Part shown: positions 46,102 through 55,542 of the stretch, piece after piece | Layout: every line of letters begins with the position of its first letter | Numbering within the stretch: the stretch's first letter is position 1 | Assembly (NCBI RefSeq): GCF_001620265.1 | Contig: NZ_CP012661.1 | Span: forward strand, 2,976,001 to 3,040,000 | Length of the DNA stretch: 64,000 bases | Direction of reading: 5' to 3' | Source: Frigidibacter mobilis | GTDB taxonomy: Bacteria; Pseudomonadota; Alphaproteobacteria; Rhodobacterales; Rhodobacteraceae | Notes under the pieces: model-generated | Seen by the model: the letters and a program-made list of their open reading frames with translations, nothing else | Told to the model about the DNA's origin: nothing | Database searches by the model: none | Position numbers and translations under genes: made by a program

Positions 46102-47007
46102 ATGAAAAGATTTTCCTGGGCCGGGCTTGTCGCTGCGGCCATCTTGTCCTGCTCGCCCGTTCTGGCGCAAACCGTTACCGTGGACAGCGCGCGCGGCGCT
46201 GTGGAGGTTGCCGTACGGCCCGAAACTGTGGCGGTGTTCGATATCGCCGCCCTCGACACGATCCATGCGCTTGGCATCACCCCCGCCGGTGTGCCGGACA
46301 AGCTCTATGTCCCCTATCTTGCGGATCTGGCAGGGGCCGCCAAGCCCGTGGGCACCCTGTTCGAACCGGATCTGGAGGCGCTGGCCGCGCTTGGCCCGGA
46401 CCTGATCGTTCTGGGCGGCCGGTCTTCCACCCGGTTCGATGCGGTCTCGGCCCTGGCCCCGACGCTCGACATGACGATCTGGGAGGATCTTGTGGCCGAG
46501 GCCCGGGCGCGGATCGGCGCCTATGGCGCGATCTTCGGGGTGGAGGACAAGGCGCGCGAGTTGCAGGCCGCGCTGGACGCCAGGCTGGCCGAAACCGCAC
46601 AGGCCGCAGCGGGCAAGGGCAGCGCCCTGATCGTGATGACGAACGGGCCCAAGGTGTCGGCCTATGGCAGGGGCTCGCGCTTTGGCTGGCTCCACACCGC
46701 GCTTGACCTGCCCGAGGCGCATCAGAACCTTGATCCCGAAACCCACGGCGACGCGATCTCGTTCGAGTTCATCGCCGAGGTGAACCCCGACTGGCTGATC
46801 GTGATCGACCGCGGCGCCGCCATCGGCGAGGCCGGGGGCGCCAGTGCAACACTGGACAATGCGCTGGTGCAGGGCACGACCGCGGCGCAGAAGCAGCAGA
46901 TCATCTATCTGTCGCCCGCGCCGATCTACATTGCGGGCGGCGGCTACAGTTCGATGATGCAGACACTGGAGGAACTCCTCGCCGCCTTCTCCGGCGCCGC
47001 AGGCTGA
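46102..47007 (+). CDS. Iron-siderophore ABC transporter substrate-binding protein
   Basis: 301 aa with a signal peptide (KRFSWAGLVAAAILS, cleavage after VLA). Class III periplasmic binding fold of the FatB/CeuA type: VAVFDIAALDTIHALGI, KPVGTLFEPDLEALAALGPDLIV, and C-terminal IYIAGGGYSSMMQTL. It delivers ferric siderophore to the permeases encoded next. First gene of the +strand operon; AAGG ribosome site. A broken CTATTTCC/GGAATAG dyad upstream (about 45979-46010) may be a regulator site. Confidence 0.9.
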   Translation: MKRFSWAGLVAAAILSCSPVLAQTVTVDSARGAVEVAVRPETVAVFDIAALDTIHALGITPAGVPDKLYVPYLADLAGAAKPVGTLFEPDLEALAALGPDLIVLGGRSSTRFDAVSALAPTLDMTIWEDLVAEARARIGAYGAIFGVEDKARELQAALDARLAETAQAAAGKGSALIVMTNGPKVSAYGRGSRFGWLHTALDLPEAHQNLDPETHGDAISFEFIAEVNPDWLIVIDRGAAIGEAGGASATLDNALVQGTTAAQKQQIIYLSPAPIYIAGGGYSSMMQTLEELLAAFSGAAG

Positions 47008-47016
47008 ACGGGCGCG

Positions 47017-47968
47017 ATGCGATTGGCCCTGATCCTTGGCGCGGCGCTACTGCCGCTGTCGCTGGCCAGCGTCATGATCGGCGCGGCCAGCCTGGATTGG
47101 GCGAATATCGCCAGCGATCCGCAGGCCTTCCTGATCCTGACCGTCTCGCGCGTGCCGCGGACGGTTGCGGTGATCCTGACCGGGGCTGCACTGGCGGTAG
47201 CCGGCGTGGTGATGCAGCAGATCGTGCGCAACCGCTTTGTGGAGCCGGGAACGGTCGGCACCGCCGAAGGCGCGGCGCTTGGGCTGCTGGCGGTGACGGT
47301 TCTGGCCCCTGCCGCGCCGATCTGGGCCAAGATGCTGGTGGCCAGCCTGGGCGCGCTGGCGGCGACAACGATCTTCCTGGCGCTGATCCGCCGCCTGCCC
47401 CGCGCGAGGTGCTGCTGGTGCCGCTGGTCGGGCTGGTGCTGGCGGGGGTGCTGCAGGCCGGCGTCACCTTCATCGGCTGGCAGACCGACCTTCTGCAATA
47501 TGTCGGCATCTGGCTGATGACGGGCGAGTTTTCGGGCGTGATCGCCGGGCGCTATGAACTGCTGTGGATCGCGGGCGCGGCGGCGGCGCTGGCCTGGTTC
47601 GCCGCCGACCAGTTCGCCATCCTTGGTCTGGGGCGCGAGGCCGCGACCGGGCTCGGGCTGAACCATGCCGCGGTGATGCGGCTTGGCCTGCTGGTCGTGT
47701 CGGTGGTCACGGCGATGGTGGTGGTGTCGGTCGGCATGGTGCCCTTCGTCGGACTGGTGGTGCCCAATATCGTGGCGCGCGTCATGGGTGACAACCTGCG
47801 CGCCTCGCTGCCCGTGGTCGCCACCGGGGCGCTGCGCTGGTGCTGGCCTGCGACCTGCTGGCGCGGCTGGTGCGCTATCCCTACGAGGTGCCGGTGGGCA
47901 CCGTCCTGGGCATCCTCGGGTCGGTCCTGTTCCTGTGGCTTCTGCACCGGGCGCCGTCGCGTGGATAG
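47017..47968 (+). CDS. Iron-siderophore ABC permease 1, with two apparent frameshifts
   Basis: FecCD-type permease (FatD-like) with about nine helices. Reading needs two shifts: near 47400 (CTGCCCCGCGCGAG, one C short, restoring RRLPPREVLLVPL) and near 47833 (ACCGGGGCGCTG, one G short, restoring ATGGAALVLACDLLARL). With both bases added the product is 317 aa and ends in PVGTVLGILGSVLFLWLL before the TAG at 47966, normal for this family. The next permease begins within its last codons, so the operon arrangement is intact. Confidence 0.85.
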
Positions 47969-48902
47969 GCGGATCGCTGCCATCGCGCTGGTGCTGCTGG
48001 CCGCCTCGGCGGCCTATCTGCTGTGGGGTATCGGCGGCAACTGGCGCTTCGTTCTGGGCCTCAGGGCGGGCAAGCTGGCGGGGATGCTGGTCGTCGGCGC
48101 CGCGATCGGCGTGGCGACGATCCTGTTCCAGACCGTCAGCCAGAACCGGATCCTGACCCCCGCGATCATGGGGTTCGACGCGCTTTATGTGCTGCTGCAG
48201 ACGGCGCTGGTCGCCGCCTTGGGCGTCACCGGCTTCGCCCTGCTGCCGACCGGTGCCAAGTTCGCGGCCGAGGTCACGCTGATGGCACTGGCGGCGATGG
48301 CGCTGTTCGGCCTGCTTCTGGGTCGCGGCGCGCAGGACATCGCGCGGATGATCCTGACCGGGGTGATCCTGGGAATCCTGTTCCGCTCGCTGGCAGGCTT
48401 CCTGGCGCGGGTGATGGACCCGAATGCCTTTGCGGTTGTGCAGGACCAGAGCTTCGCCAGCTTTTCCCGTGTCGATGGCGCGCTGCTGCCCTGGGCTTCG
48501 GGTGCGGCGGTGCTGGCGGTGATGGCGGCATTCCGGCTGTCCTCGCGCCTTGACGTGATGGCCCTGGGCCGCCCGGTCGCGGTGTCCTTGGGGCTGCGCT
48601 ATGAGGCGATGACCTTTGCCGCGCTGGCACTGGTGGCGGTGCTGGTGTCGGTCTCGACCGCGCTGGTCGGCCCGGTCACCTTCTTCGGGCTGATCGTCGC
48701 GGGCCTCGCGCATTCGCTCCTCTCCAGCGCCCGCCACGCGCTGCTGCTGCCTGCCGCGTCGCTGATCGGCGGGGCGATCCTCGTCATCGGCCAGCTGGTA
48801 TTCGAGCGCGCGCTCGGCCTGCAATCGGCGCTGAGCGTGGTGGTGGAATTCGTGGGCGGGCTGTTCTTCCTCTGGCTTTTGCTGAAAGGCCGCATCCGAT
48901 GA
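47961..48902 (+). CDS. Iron-siderophore ABC permease 2
   Basis: 313 aa from GTG 47961, overlapping the previous stop by 8 bp. FecCD-type membrane subunit (FatC-like): FVLGLRAGKLAGMLVVGAAI, TPAIMGFDALYVLLQT, VMALGRPVAVSLGLRYEAM and GPVTFFGLIVAGLAHSLL. It pairs with permease 1 to form the channel. Stop overlaps the ATPase start (ATGA). Confidence 0.9.
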   Translation: MDRRIAAIALVLLAASAAYLLWGIGGNWRFVLGLRAGKLAGMLVVGAAIGVATILFQTVSQNRILTPAIMGFDALYVLLQTALVAALGVTGFALLPTGAKFAAEVTLMALAAMALFGLLLGRGAQDIARMILTGVILGILFRSLAGFLARVMDPNAFAVVQDQSFASFSRVDGALLPWASGAAVLAVMAAFRLSSRLDVMALGRPVAVSLGLRYEAMTFAALALVAVLVSVSTALVGPVTFFGLIVAGLAHSLLSSARHALLLPAASLIGGAILVIGQLVFERALGLQSALSVVVEFVGGLFFLWLLLKGRIR

Positions 48903-49654
48903 TCCGTATCGACGCTGTCAGCCACCGCATCGGCACCGCGCCCATCCTGCACGGCATCGACCTGACCCTGCCGCCCGGCAGCGTGACGGCGCTGATCGGG
49001 CCCAATGGCGCGGGCAAATCGACGCTGCTGAACCTGATCGGCCGGCTGATCCCGCTGCAGGAGGGGCGCATCAGCGTCGATGGGCATGACGTCGCGGCCA
49101 CCCCGTCGCGGCAGCTGGCGAAGGTGATGGCGATCCTGGGGCAGACCAACCACGCCGGCAGCCGGCTGCGGGTGCGCGAGCTGGTTGCCTTCGGCCGCTG
49201 GCCGCACCACCTGGGCCGCCCGCGCCCCGAGGATCACGCGGCGGTCGAGGCGGCGCTGGCGCAGTTCGACCTTGCGGCGCTGGCGGATCGGTTCCTGGAC
49301 GAGATTTCCGGCGGCCAGCGCCAGCGCGCCTTCCTGGCCATGTGCATCGCGCAAGACACCGACTGGCTGCTGCTGGACGAGCCGCTGAACAACCTCGACA
49401 TGGCCCATGCCCGCGCGCTGATGGCGCGGCTGCACGGGCTGCGGACAGCTGGGCGCGGGATTGTCGTCGTGGTGCATGAGGTGAACTATGCCGCCGCCTG
49501 GGCGGACCATGTCGTCGCGCTGAAGGGCGGACGGGTGGTGGCAGAAGGCACGCCGCATCAGGTTCTGACACCCGAGTTGCTTGGCCAGCTTTATGACATG
49601 GAGATCCGGGTCACAGAGCTGGATGGCCGACCGCTGATCCTGCATCACGTCTGA
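48899..49654 (+). CDS. Iron-siderophore ABC ATPase
   Basis: 251 aa. Walker A GPNGAGKST (34-42), Q-loop ILGQTNH, signature ISGGQRQR (136-143), Walker B WLLLDEPLNNLD, H-loop VVHEVNYAA. FecE/FatE type. It powers the two permeases; starts within the permease 2 stop codon. Confidence 0.93.
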   Translation: MIRIDAVSHRIGTAPILHGIDLTLPPGSVTALIGPNGAGKSTLLNLIGRLIPLQEGRISVDGHDVAATPSRQLAKVMAILGQTNHAGSRLRVRELVAFGRWPHHLGRPRPEDHAAVEAALAQFDLAALADRFLDEISGGQRQRAFLAMCIAQDTDWLLLDEPLNNLDMAHARALMARLHGLRTAGRGIVVVVHEVNYAAAWADHVVALKGGRVVAEGTPHQVLTPELLGQLYDMEIRVTELDGRPLILHHV

Positions 49655-49717
49655 CGGGTTTTCTTCGGGGCCGGAAACTGGCAAGTCAGCAGCACTGCCA
49701 TCAAGGGACAAGCCAAC

Positions 49718-50194
49718 GTGCCAGCCGCCCCCCAGACACCAGAGCCGATCCGCTTCAGCGATGGCGATCCCAGCATCGCCTACAACCGGGTCTGGTTCAA
49801 TCTGCTGCGCATCCAGCGCAGCATGGCCCCGCGGATCAGCCGGGCGCTGAAGGGCGCGGGCATCGAGGACCCGATCTGGTACGAGATCCTGCTGGAGGTC
49901 GAGAAGGCCGGCGCCGGGGGCATCCGCATGGCCGAGCTGGAAAGCCGGCTGTTCGTTGCGCAATACGCCCTCTCGCGCCATGTCGCGCGGATCGAAGCGG
50001 CGGGCTTCGTGCGCCGCGACGGGCAAGAGGAAGGGCGACGCGGGCGCACGCTGTTCATCACCGACAAGGGCCTTGGCCTGCATGACAGCATCTGGCCGGC
50101 CTATGTCGAGGCGATCCAGTCCGAACTGCGGCATCGGCTGAGCACTGACGAGGCCTATGACCTCTGCCGGGTGCTGATCCGGCTCTATCCCTGA
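49718..50194 (+). CDS. MarR-family regulator
   Basis: 158 aa from GTG 49718 with AAGGGA upstream. Winged HTH: GGIRMAELESRLFVAQYALSRHVARIEAAGFVRRD, then a wing EEGRRGRTLFITDKG. It ends the iron operon and converges on the TonB-dependent receptor gene. It may respond to iron status or siderophore, by position only. Confidence 0.85.
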   Translation: MPAAPQTPEPIRFSDGDPSIAYNRVWFNLLRIQRSMAPRISRALKGAGIEDPIWYEILLEVEKAGAGGIRMAELESRLFVAQYALSRHVARIEAAGFVRRDGQEEGRRGRTLFITDKGLGLHDSIWPAYVEAIQSELRHRLSTDEAYDLCRVLIRLYP

Positions 50195-50205
50195 AACGGA
50201 AACGC

Positions 50206-50225
50206 CGCCGGGAAGATCCCCGGCG
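50206..50225 (-). terminator. Terminator after the TonB-dependent receptor gene
   Basis: CGCCGGG (50206-50212) and CCCGGCG (50219-50225); on the minus strand it is followed by GCGTTTCCGTTT. It lies 25 bp past the receptor stop and 12 bp past the convergent MarR stop, so it may serve both. Confidence 0.55.
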
Positions 50226-50249
50226 ACGTGCCTTGAACATGGGCGCCGA

Positions 50250-52208
50250 TCAGAACCGCGCGACGGCCGACAGCGTGATCGTGCGACCGGGTTCGCTGAA
50301 CGGAACCACGTCGTTGTAATCCGCGCCATAGGTCGCGCGGTCGGCATAGTCCCGGTCGAACAGGTTCGTGACCTCGGCCCGCAGCGTCAGCTTGTCCAGC
50401 TGCGGCGGGATGTATTCGACGAACAGGCTCACCACCTCATACCCGTCCAGCGGCTTGTCCGAGACCTTTTCGGTCTCGTCATAGTCCAGCGCCACATCGA
50501 GGCTGCCGCCGAAGGTCAGCTCCGTGCCGGCCAGCCGGTGCTGGACCTGCAACGCAAGTACCTGTCCAAGCGGCGCGCCGAAGTCGAGCGTCTCGTAGTT
50601 GCCCGCTGCCTCGCCGTTCACCGTCACTTCGCTGTTGGAATAGGTCAGCCGCGCAAAGCCGCCCGCCCAGCCATAACCGACGCCGAGGTTGAAGCCCTCG
50701 CTCTTGAAGTCGAAATTCTCGACGGCGCTTCCAACGACAGAGCGGGCATTGTCGATCTCGGTCACGAAGATCTCGCCGCCGATGGTCAGGTCGCCACGTT
50801 TCCAGTCCAGCCCCGCGGTGACGTTCTGGGCGCGCGCGGGCTGGAGGCTGTCGTAGTTCCATCTCGGCGAGAAGGTATAGTTGTCCTCAAGCCCGATTCC
50901 GCCGAACACGCTGGAATAGCCGGCGCGCACCATCAGTTCCTCCGTCAGGTCATAGGCCACCGACAGGTTGCCCGACAGTCCCGAAACCGAATCGTTGTAG
51001 CTGCCGATCCCGTCGAACTCCTGCCAGTCGGCACGGGCGCCGAAGGACAGCTTCCAGCGGTCGGTCGGCTCCAGCCGCGCCTGCGCAAAGACACCGATGT
51101 TGCGGGCGCCTTCCTCATAGCGCTCGCCCGGGCCTTCATAGCGGCCGATGCGGTCGTAGAAGTCGACCCCGGCCACGACGGTATCGACACTGGACAGGTG
51201 GAAGGTGTTCTGGATAGTGCCCGACCAGGCAGACGAGGTGCCTTCACTGCCATAGGGATACGGCACGTCAACCAGGCTTTCGGAATAGCCCAGCACGATC
51301 TTGGGATCCCAGACGCCATCCGCCAGGGTGTTCTCGTAACTGAAGGAATAGCTTGACCGCTGGGTATCATAGCGGCGCAGGAGCTGTCCGGGCCGCGGCG
51401 GATTGAGGCCGCCGAAATTGGCGCGCCAGGGGCGGATGGCATCGTCATCCAGCTGCTGGCCCGACAGCTCGAAGCGATGCCCTTCGGCCGTCTCATAGGC
51501 CAGCTTCAGCAGGTAGCTTTGCAGATCGGCGGCCGAGCCGGCGATCTCGTCGCCACTCCCGGTGGTGTAATCCTCGCCGGTCGCGGATTTGACATAGGCA
51601 AGCCACTCGAACCCGCTCTGGATGCCGGCTGCCGTCAGCGCGCGGGTAAAGGTCTCGCCATTGTCGGAATAGCCAAGCCGGACGTTGCCGCCGAAGCTGC
51701 GGCCGTCTTCGAGGATGTCGGCCGCATCGACGGTCTCCATCACCACCGCGCCGGCCAGCGCGTTCGGGCCGGTATCGGCGGCGGCCACGCCCGCGTCGGC
51801 GCGCACCGCCTTCAGCAGGCCGGGGTCGATGGCATTGGCACTGACATGGTGGAAGGCGCGGTTGTTCTGCAGCACGCCGTCGATGGTGACGGCAAGGTTC
51901 AGCATGTCAACGCCGTTGACGAAGATCTTCTGCGCAATCGGGATCCCGCCCCCGACCGAGACCGAGGCGATGCCTGCAAACAGGTCCTTCAGATCGCCGA
52001 TGCGGGCCCGCTCCAGCTCGGCATCGGACACATAGACCGCCGTTGCCCGGTCCGCGGCAAAGGCCTGTTCGTCGCGCTGCTCGACGATGATGGGGTCCAG
52101 CTGGTAGGCCGCACCCTCTTGCGCCTGGGCGCCGAGGGAGCCTGCGCCAGACAAGGCCACGCTGGACATCAGCAGGGGAAGAATTCTGTTTCGCTGTTTG
52201 GGGTGCAC
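50250..52208 (-). CDS. TonB-dependent outer-membrane receptor
   Basis: 652 aa from a GTG at 52208 with AGAGGA about 9 nt upstream; an ATG-type frame to 52289 is longer but lacks a ribosome site. Signal peptide (LPLLMSSVALSGAGSLGAQAQ), a TonB-box-like LDPIIVEQRDEQ, plug domain (about 45-170, IFVNGVDMLNLAVTIDGVLQ), then a 22-strand barrel ending in aromatic F (ITLSAVARF). Its place beside a siderophore ABC operon makes a ferric siderophore the likely cargo. Confidence 0.92.
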   Translation of the reverse strand: MHPKQRNRILPLLMSSVALSGAGSLGAQAQEGAAYQLDPIIVEQRDEQAFAADRATAVYVSDAELERARIGDLKDLFAGIASVSVGGGIPIAQKIFVNGVDMLNLAVTIDGVLQNNRAFHHVSANAIDPGLLKAVRADAGVAAADTGPNALAGAVVMETVDAADILEDGRSFGGNVRLGYSDNGETFTRALTAAGIQSGFEWLAYVKSATGEDYTTGSGDEIAGSAADLQSYLLKLAYETAEGHRFELSGQQLDDDAIRPWRANFGGLNPPRPGQLLRRYDTQRSSYSFSYENTLADGVWDPKIVLGYSESLVDVPYPYGSEGTSSAWSGTIQNTFHLSSVDTVVAGVDFYDRIGRYEGPGERYEEGARNIGVFAQARLEPTDRWKLSFGARADWQEFDGIGSYNDSVSGLSGNLSVAYDLTEELMVRAGYSSVFGGIGLEDNYTFSPRWNYDSLQPARAQNVTAGLDWKRGDLTIGGEIFVTEIDNARSVVGSAVENFDFKSEGFNLGVGYGWAGGFARLTYSNSEVTVNGEAAGNYETLDFGAPLGQVLALQVQHRLAGTELTFGGSLDVALDYDETEKVSDKPLDGYEVVSLFVEYIPPQLDKLTLRAEVTNLFDRDYADRATYGADYNDVVPFSEPGRTITLSAVARF

Positions 52209-52313
52209 CGGGTGTTTCCTCTGATCCGAATGAGAACCGACCGGCTTTGGAGCGCACCAATGGCTGCGAGTTCTGAGATATCTTTTCACCGACTACGCGG
52301 GGTCGCGCGTTAC

Positions 52314-52325
52314 ATGCAAGTGCAT
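52314..52325. promoter_or_regulatory. Short palindrome upstream of the receptor gene
   Basis: ATGCA-AG-TGCAT, a perfect dyad about 105 bp upstream of the receptor start and 62 bp downstream of the araC-type stop. Possible operator; no known consensus matched. Confidence 0.3.
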
Positions 52326-52386
52326 ATTTACAGGGGACTCTAATCTTGATCGAAATAGTCAGAACGGTGCAACAGATCGCCGGCGC

Positions 52387-53298
52387 TCAGGCCAGCGCAG
52401 CTGCGGCGCTGCGCATGAACCGACCTGGCGGCAGCCCGACATGGCGGCTGAACGCCGTGCTGAAGGTGCTGGCAGAGCCATAGCCGATCCGCCCCGCCAC
52501 CTCGTCCAGCGTCAGGCGGCCGCCGCGCAGCAGGTCTTTGGCAACGGCCATGCGCCAGGCCAGCAGATACTCCATCGGCCGCAGCCCCACGTTGCGGGTG
52601 AAACGCTCGAAGAAGGCCGAGCGTGACATGCCGGCCTTGCTTGCAAGCTCAACAACCGTCCAGGGTCTTTGCAGATCTCCGTGCAGCCCGCGCAGGGCAG
52701 CCGCAATCCGCGAATCGGCCAGGCCGCGCAGAAGGCCCGGCTGTGCCCCCGACGCCGGAGCAGCCCGCAACGCCTCGACCATCAGAATTTCCACAAGTCG
52801 CCCCAGGATCAGGTCGCGGCCGATCTCGTCCCGCGCCGCCTCCTCTCCCAGCAGCGCCACAAGTTGCGCAAGTCGCGGGGCTGCGCGGACATGGATCATG
52901 CGCGGCAACAGCGCGACCAGCAGCGCGGCGTCGGGCGAGCCGAAGGTGAACCAGCCGCCGATCTGGCGCAGGTCCGGCGGCCCGTCCTGCCGGCCATAGC
53001 GGATCTCCCGGTCGAGCGGCGCCATCTTCCCCGGGTCGATGCGCTGCGCCGCCGACGGGGCAAACCCCGACATGGTGAAGGCAGGGGTGGCGGGCAGCAG
53101 CACAAAGTCGCCTTGCTCCAGCACCACCGGCGTCTCGCCCTCGACGGCCAGCCGGCAGCTGCCCTCGGTTACGGCACAAAATCCCGGATGGCCAAACGCG
53201 CCGTAGCGCACGGCCCAGGCGCCCGCCCCGCTGATCCCTTTCGAGACCACGGCCCGGGGGCGCAAAAGCTGGATCATGTCAGACAGCGGATCGGTCAT
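52387..53298 (-). CDS. AraC-family regulator with cupin N-terminal domain
   Basis: 303 aa. N-terminal cupin domain (SKGISGAGAWAVRYG, GFCAVTEGSCRLAVEG, LEQGDFVLLPATPAF) and C-terminal double HTH (TVVELASKAGMSRSAFFERF; LDEVAGRIGYGSASTFSTAF). AraC proteins of this cupin type are commonly divergent from short-chain dehydrogenases, as here. A 9-bp inverted repeat spans the shared promoter. Control of the downstream receptor gene is possible but less likely. Confidence 0.9.
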   Translation of the reverse strand: MTDPLSDMIQLLRPRAVVSKGISGAGAWAVRYGAFGHPGFCAVTEGSCRLAVEGETPVVLEQGDFVLLPATPAFTMSGFAPSAAQRIDPGKMAPLDREIRYGRQDGPPDLRQIGGWFTFGSPDAALLVALLPRMIHVRAAPRLAQLVALLGEEAARDEIGRDLILGRLVEILMVEALRAAPASGAQPGLLRGLADSRIAAALRGLHGDLQRPWTVVELASKAGMSRSAFFERFTRNVGLRPMEYLLAWRMAVAKDLLRGGRLTLDEVAGRIGYGSASTFSTAFSRHVGLPPGRFMRSAAAALA

Positions 53299-53301
53299 TC
53301 A

Positions 53302-53345
53302 GGACTATCACAAATAATATACGGATCTTAAGCGGATGATAGTCC
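53302..53345. promoter_or_regulatory. Inverted repeat in the araC/SDR divergent promoter
   Basis: GGACTATCA (53302-53310) and TGATAGTCC (53337-53345), perfect 9-bp arms with a 26-nt AT-rich spacer. Starts 4 bp upstream of the AraC ATG. Good operator candidate. Confidence 0.55.
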
Positions 53346-53396
53346 GGATCATGCCGGTTACATCGGTCCGGTCAACAGCGAACACAGGAAACCGCC

Positions 53397-54140
53397 ATGA
53401 ATACCGTCCTCATCACCGGCTGCTCATCGGGCTACGGGCTGGAAACCGCCCGCCATTTTCACGCCCAAGGCTGGTCCGTCATCGCCACCATGCGCCGCCC
53501 GCGCGAAGGGGTGCTGCCGGTATCGGACCGGCTCCGCCTTTTGGCTCTGGACGTGACCTGCCCCGACAGCATCGCAGCGGCGCTCGAAGCGGCAGGGCCC
53601 GTCAATGTTCTGGTCAACAATGCCGGCATCGGCGTCGTCGGCGCATTCGAGGCAACGCCAATGGCCCATGTCCGCAAGGTGTTCGACACCAATACCTTCG
53701 GCACGATGGCCGTGGTGCAGGCGGTCATCCCGCAGATGCGAGCGCGCCGGTCGGGGGTGATCGTCAACGTGACCTCCAGCGTGACGCTGGCGCCGATGCC
53801 GCTGGCCGCCGCCTATACCGCCAGCAAGCAGGCCATCCAGGGCTTTACCGGATCGCTGGCGCATGAGCTTGCAGCCTTCGGGGTGCGCGTTCGGCTGGTG
53901 GAACCGGGCTATGCCCCGACCACGCGCTTTGCCGCGAATACCGACATTCCGGTGATGGACCTGATCCCCGAAGCCTATGCGGATTTTGCAGGACCCATCT
54001 TTGCGGGCTTCGCCAAGCCGGGGCTGACGACACGGGAAAGCGACGTGGCCGAGGCGGTCTGGCGCGCCGCGAATGACACGTCGGACCGGCTGCACTATCC
54101 CGCCGGTGCCGACGCTGTGGCGCTTGCGGGCCAGGCATGA
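53397..54140 (+). CDS. Short-chain dehydrogenase/reductase
   Basis: 247 aa classical SDR. Cofactor motif TGCSSGYG (8-15), NNAGIG, catalytic Ser in NVTSSVTLAP and YTASK. The arginine-rich ATMRRPRE after beta-2 suggests NADP(H). Substrate unknown; regulation probably by the divergent AraC protein. Confidence 0.9.
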   Translation: MNTVLITGCSSGYGLETARHFHAQGWSVIATMRRPREGVLPVSDRLRLLALDVTCPDSIAAALEAAGPVNVLVNNAGIGVVGAFEATPMAHVRKVFDTNTFGTMAVVQAVIPQMRARRSGVIVNVTSSVTLAPMPLAAAYTASKQAIQGFTGSLAHELAAFGVRVRLVEPGYAPTTRFAANTDIPVMDLIPEAYADFAGPIFAGFAKPGLTTRESDVAEAVWRAANDTSDRLHYPAGADAVALAGQA

Positions 54141-54162
54141 CGACAGGGGGCGCGGCAGCCGG

Positions 54163-55401
54163 TCAGGCCTTGCGGTCGCCGCGCCCGGCAAGAAGGCACA
54201 GGATTGCCAACAGTTGCACGGCGGCGGCGCAGGCAAAGAGCAGCCCCTCGCTGCCCGCGTCGCCCCGCAGCAGGCCAAAGGCCGCGGGCGCAAAGGCATA
54301 GCCAGCCTGCCCGATCGCCACGATCAGCGGCACCACCCGTGCGGCGTCGGTCGGCGTAAACTCCTGCTGCGCGATCAGCGGCGGCAGCGAGGTCGCATTG
54401 CCGATGCCAAGGCCGAACAGCGCAAGCCCGGTGAACAGCCAAAGGCCACCCTCCCCCGAAGCAGCAAGAAAGACCAGTGATCCAAGCACTTGCACGCCAT
54501 AGCTCATGCAAGCCACCAGCCGCCGGTCGGCCGAAACCGGCATCACCCAGCCCACCAGCGTGCGACCCAGGATCGCCGCCAGCGTGGCGCCGCCCATTGC
54601 CAGCCCGGCCGCGCCCTCTCCCAGCACCGGCACCAGCAGCGAGAAGAGATGCGCCAGCAGCCCGATCTGCGCAAAAAGGCCCAGCATCATCCCCGCGGCC
54701 AGCGTCAGGAACTTGCGGTCCCGCCAAAGACGCAGACGCGGCACGCCCGCCCCGGCGAGCCGCGCCGCCCTTGGAGCCGCGGCCCCGTCGGGGTGCTGCC
54801 CCATCGCTTCGGGAGTGCGCGAGAAGACCAGCACCGCCAGGAGCGCCACCGCCACCACCATCACCCCGCCCACGGCCAGCGCCGCCGCGGCAAAGCCGAT
54901 CCCGGCGATCAGCGTGATCCACAGCGGCGAGAAGATCACCCCGCCTAGGCTGGCGCCGTTATAGGCCATGCCAAGCGCCGCGGGGCGGCGCAGGCTGAAC
55001 CACGGCGCGATCAGCGCATTCACGGCCGCCGCGCCCATGCCGACCCAGCCCGCGCCACTGGCCAGCGCCGCACCGAAGAGCTGCCACGGCACGGCGGCAA
55101 GCGCCCACCCCGTCACCCCAAGCGCCAACAGCCCCGCCCCCAGCACCGTCACCTGCGGCACGCCGAGCCGGCGATAGAGCCGCGGCAGGTTGGCCACGAC
55201 CACCGCCCCCACCAGGAAATGCACCGTCACCGCCGCCGAGACCAGCGCCACCGGCCAGCCGGTGCGCTCGACCACGGCATAGAGGAAGACCGGCGGGCCG
55301 TAGAAGCCGACGCCCCAGCCGAAGCTGGCAAGCACGAAGGTGGCGGCGACGACATGCCAGCCAAAGAACGGGCGGGGGCTGGCGAAAGGCAGCGAAGACA
55401 T
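54163..55401 (-). CDS. MFS transporter
   Basis: 412 aa from ATG 55401, which has GGAGAG 7-8 nt upstream; an ATG at 55416 would add five residues. Twelve predicted helices; opens FFGWHVVAATFVLASFGWGVGFYGPP, typical of the MFS_1 group near oxalate/formate-type transporters. Convergent with the SDR gene, 22 bp apart. Substrate unknown. Confidence 0.85.
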   Translation of the reverse strand: MSSLPFASPRPFFGWHVVAATFVLASFGWGVGFYGPPVFLYAVVERTGWPVALVSAAVTVHFLVGAVVVANLPRLYRRLGVPQVTVLGAGLLALGVTGWALAAVPWQLFGAALASGAGWVGMGAAAVNALIAPWFSLRRPAALGMAYNGASLGGVIFSPLWITLIAGIGFAAAALAVGGVMVVAVALLAVLVFSRTPEAMGQHPDGAAAPRAARLAGAGVPRLRLWRDRKFLTLAAGMMLGLFAQIGLLAHLFSLLVPVLGEGAAGLAMGGATLAAILGRTLVGWVMPVSADRRLVACMSYGVQVLGSLVFLAASGEGGLWLFTGLALFGLGIGNATSLPPLIAQQEFTPTDAARVVPLIVAIGQAGYAFAPAAFGLLRGDAGSEGLLFACAAAVQLLAILCLLAGRGDRKA

Positions 55402-55542
55402 GCGGGAACTCTCCATGAGGGGCCCGCCCGGTATCGCCCCGATGCGCCGCGCGATGTTTCGGTGCCGGGCGAAGCGTCGTGACTTTTCGGGATGCCCCCG
55501 CCACGCCTTGCCCGCCACGAACTGTTCGCCTAATGTTCCACC

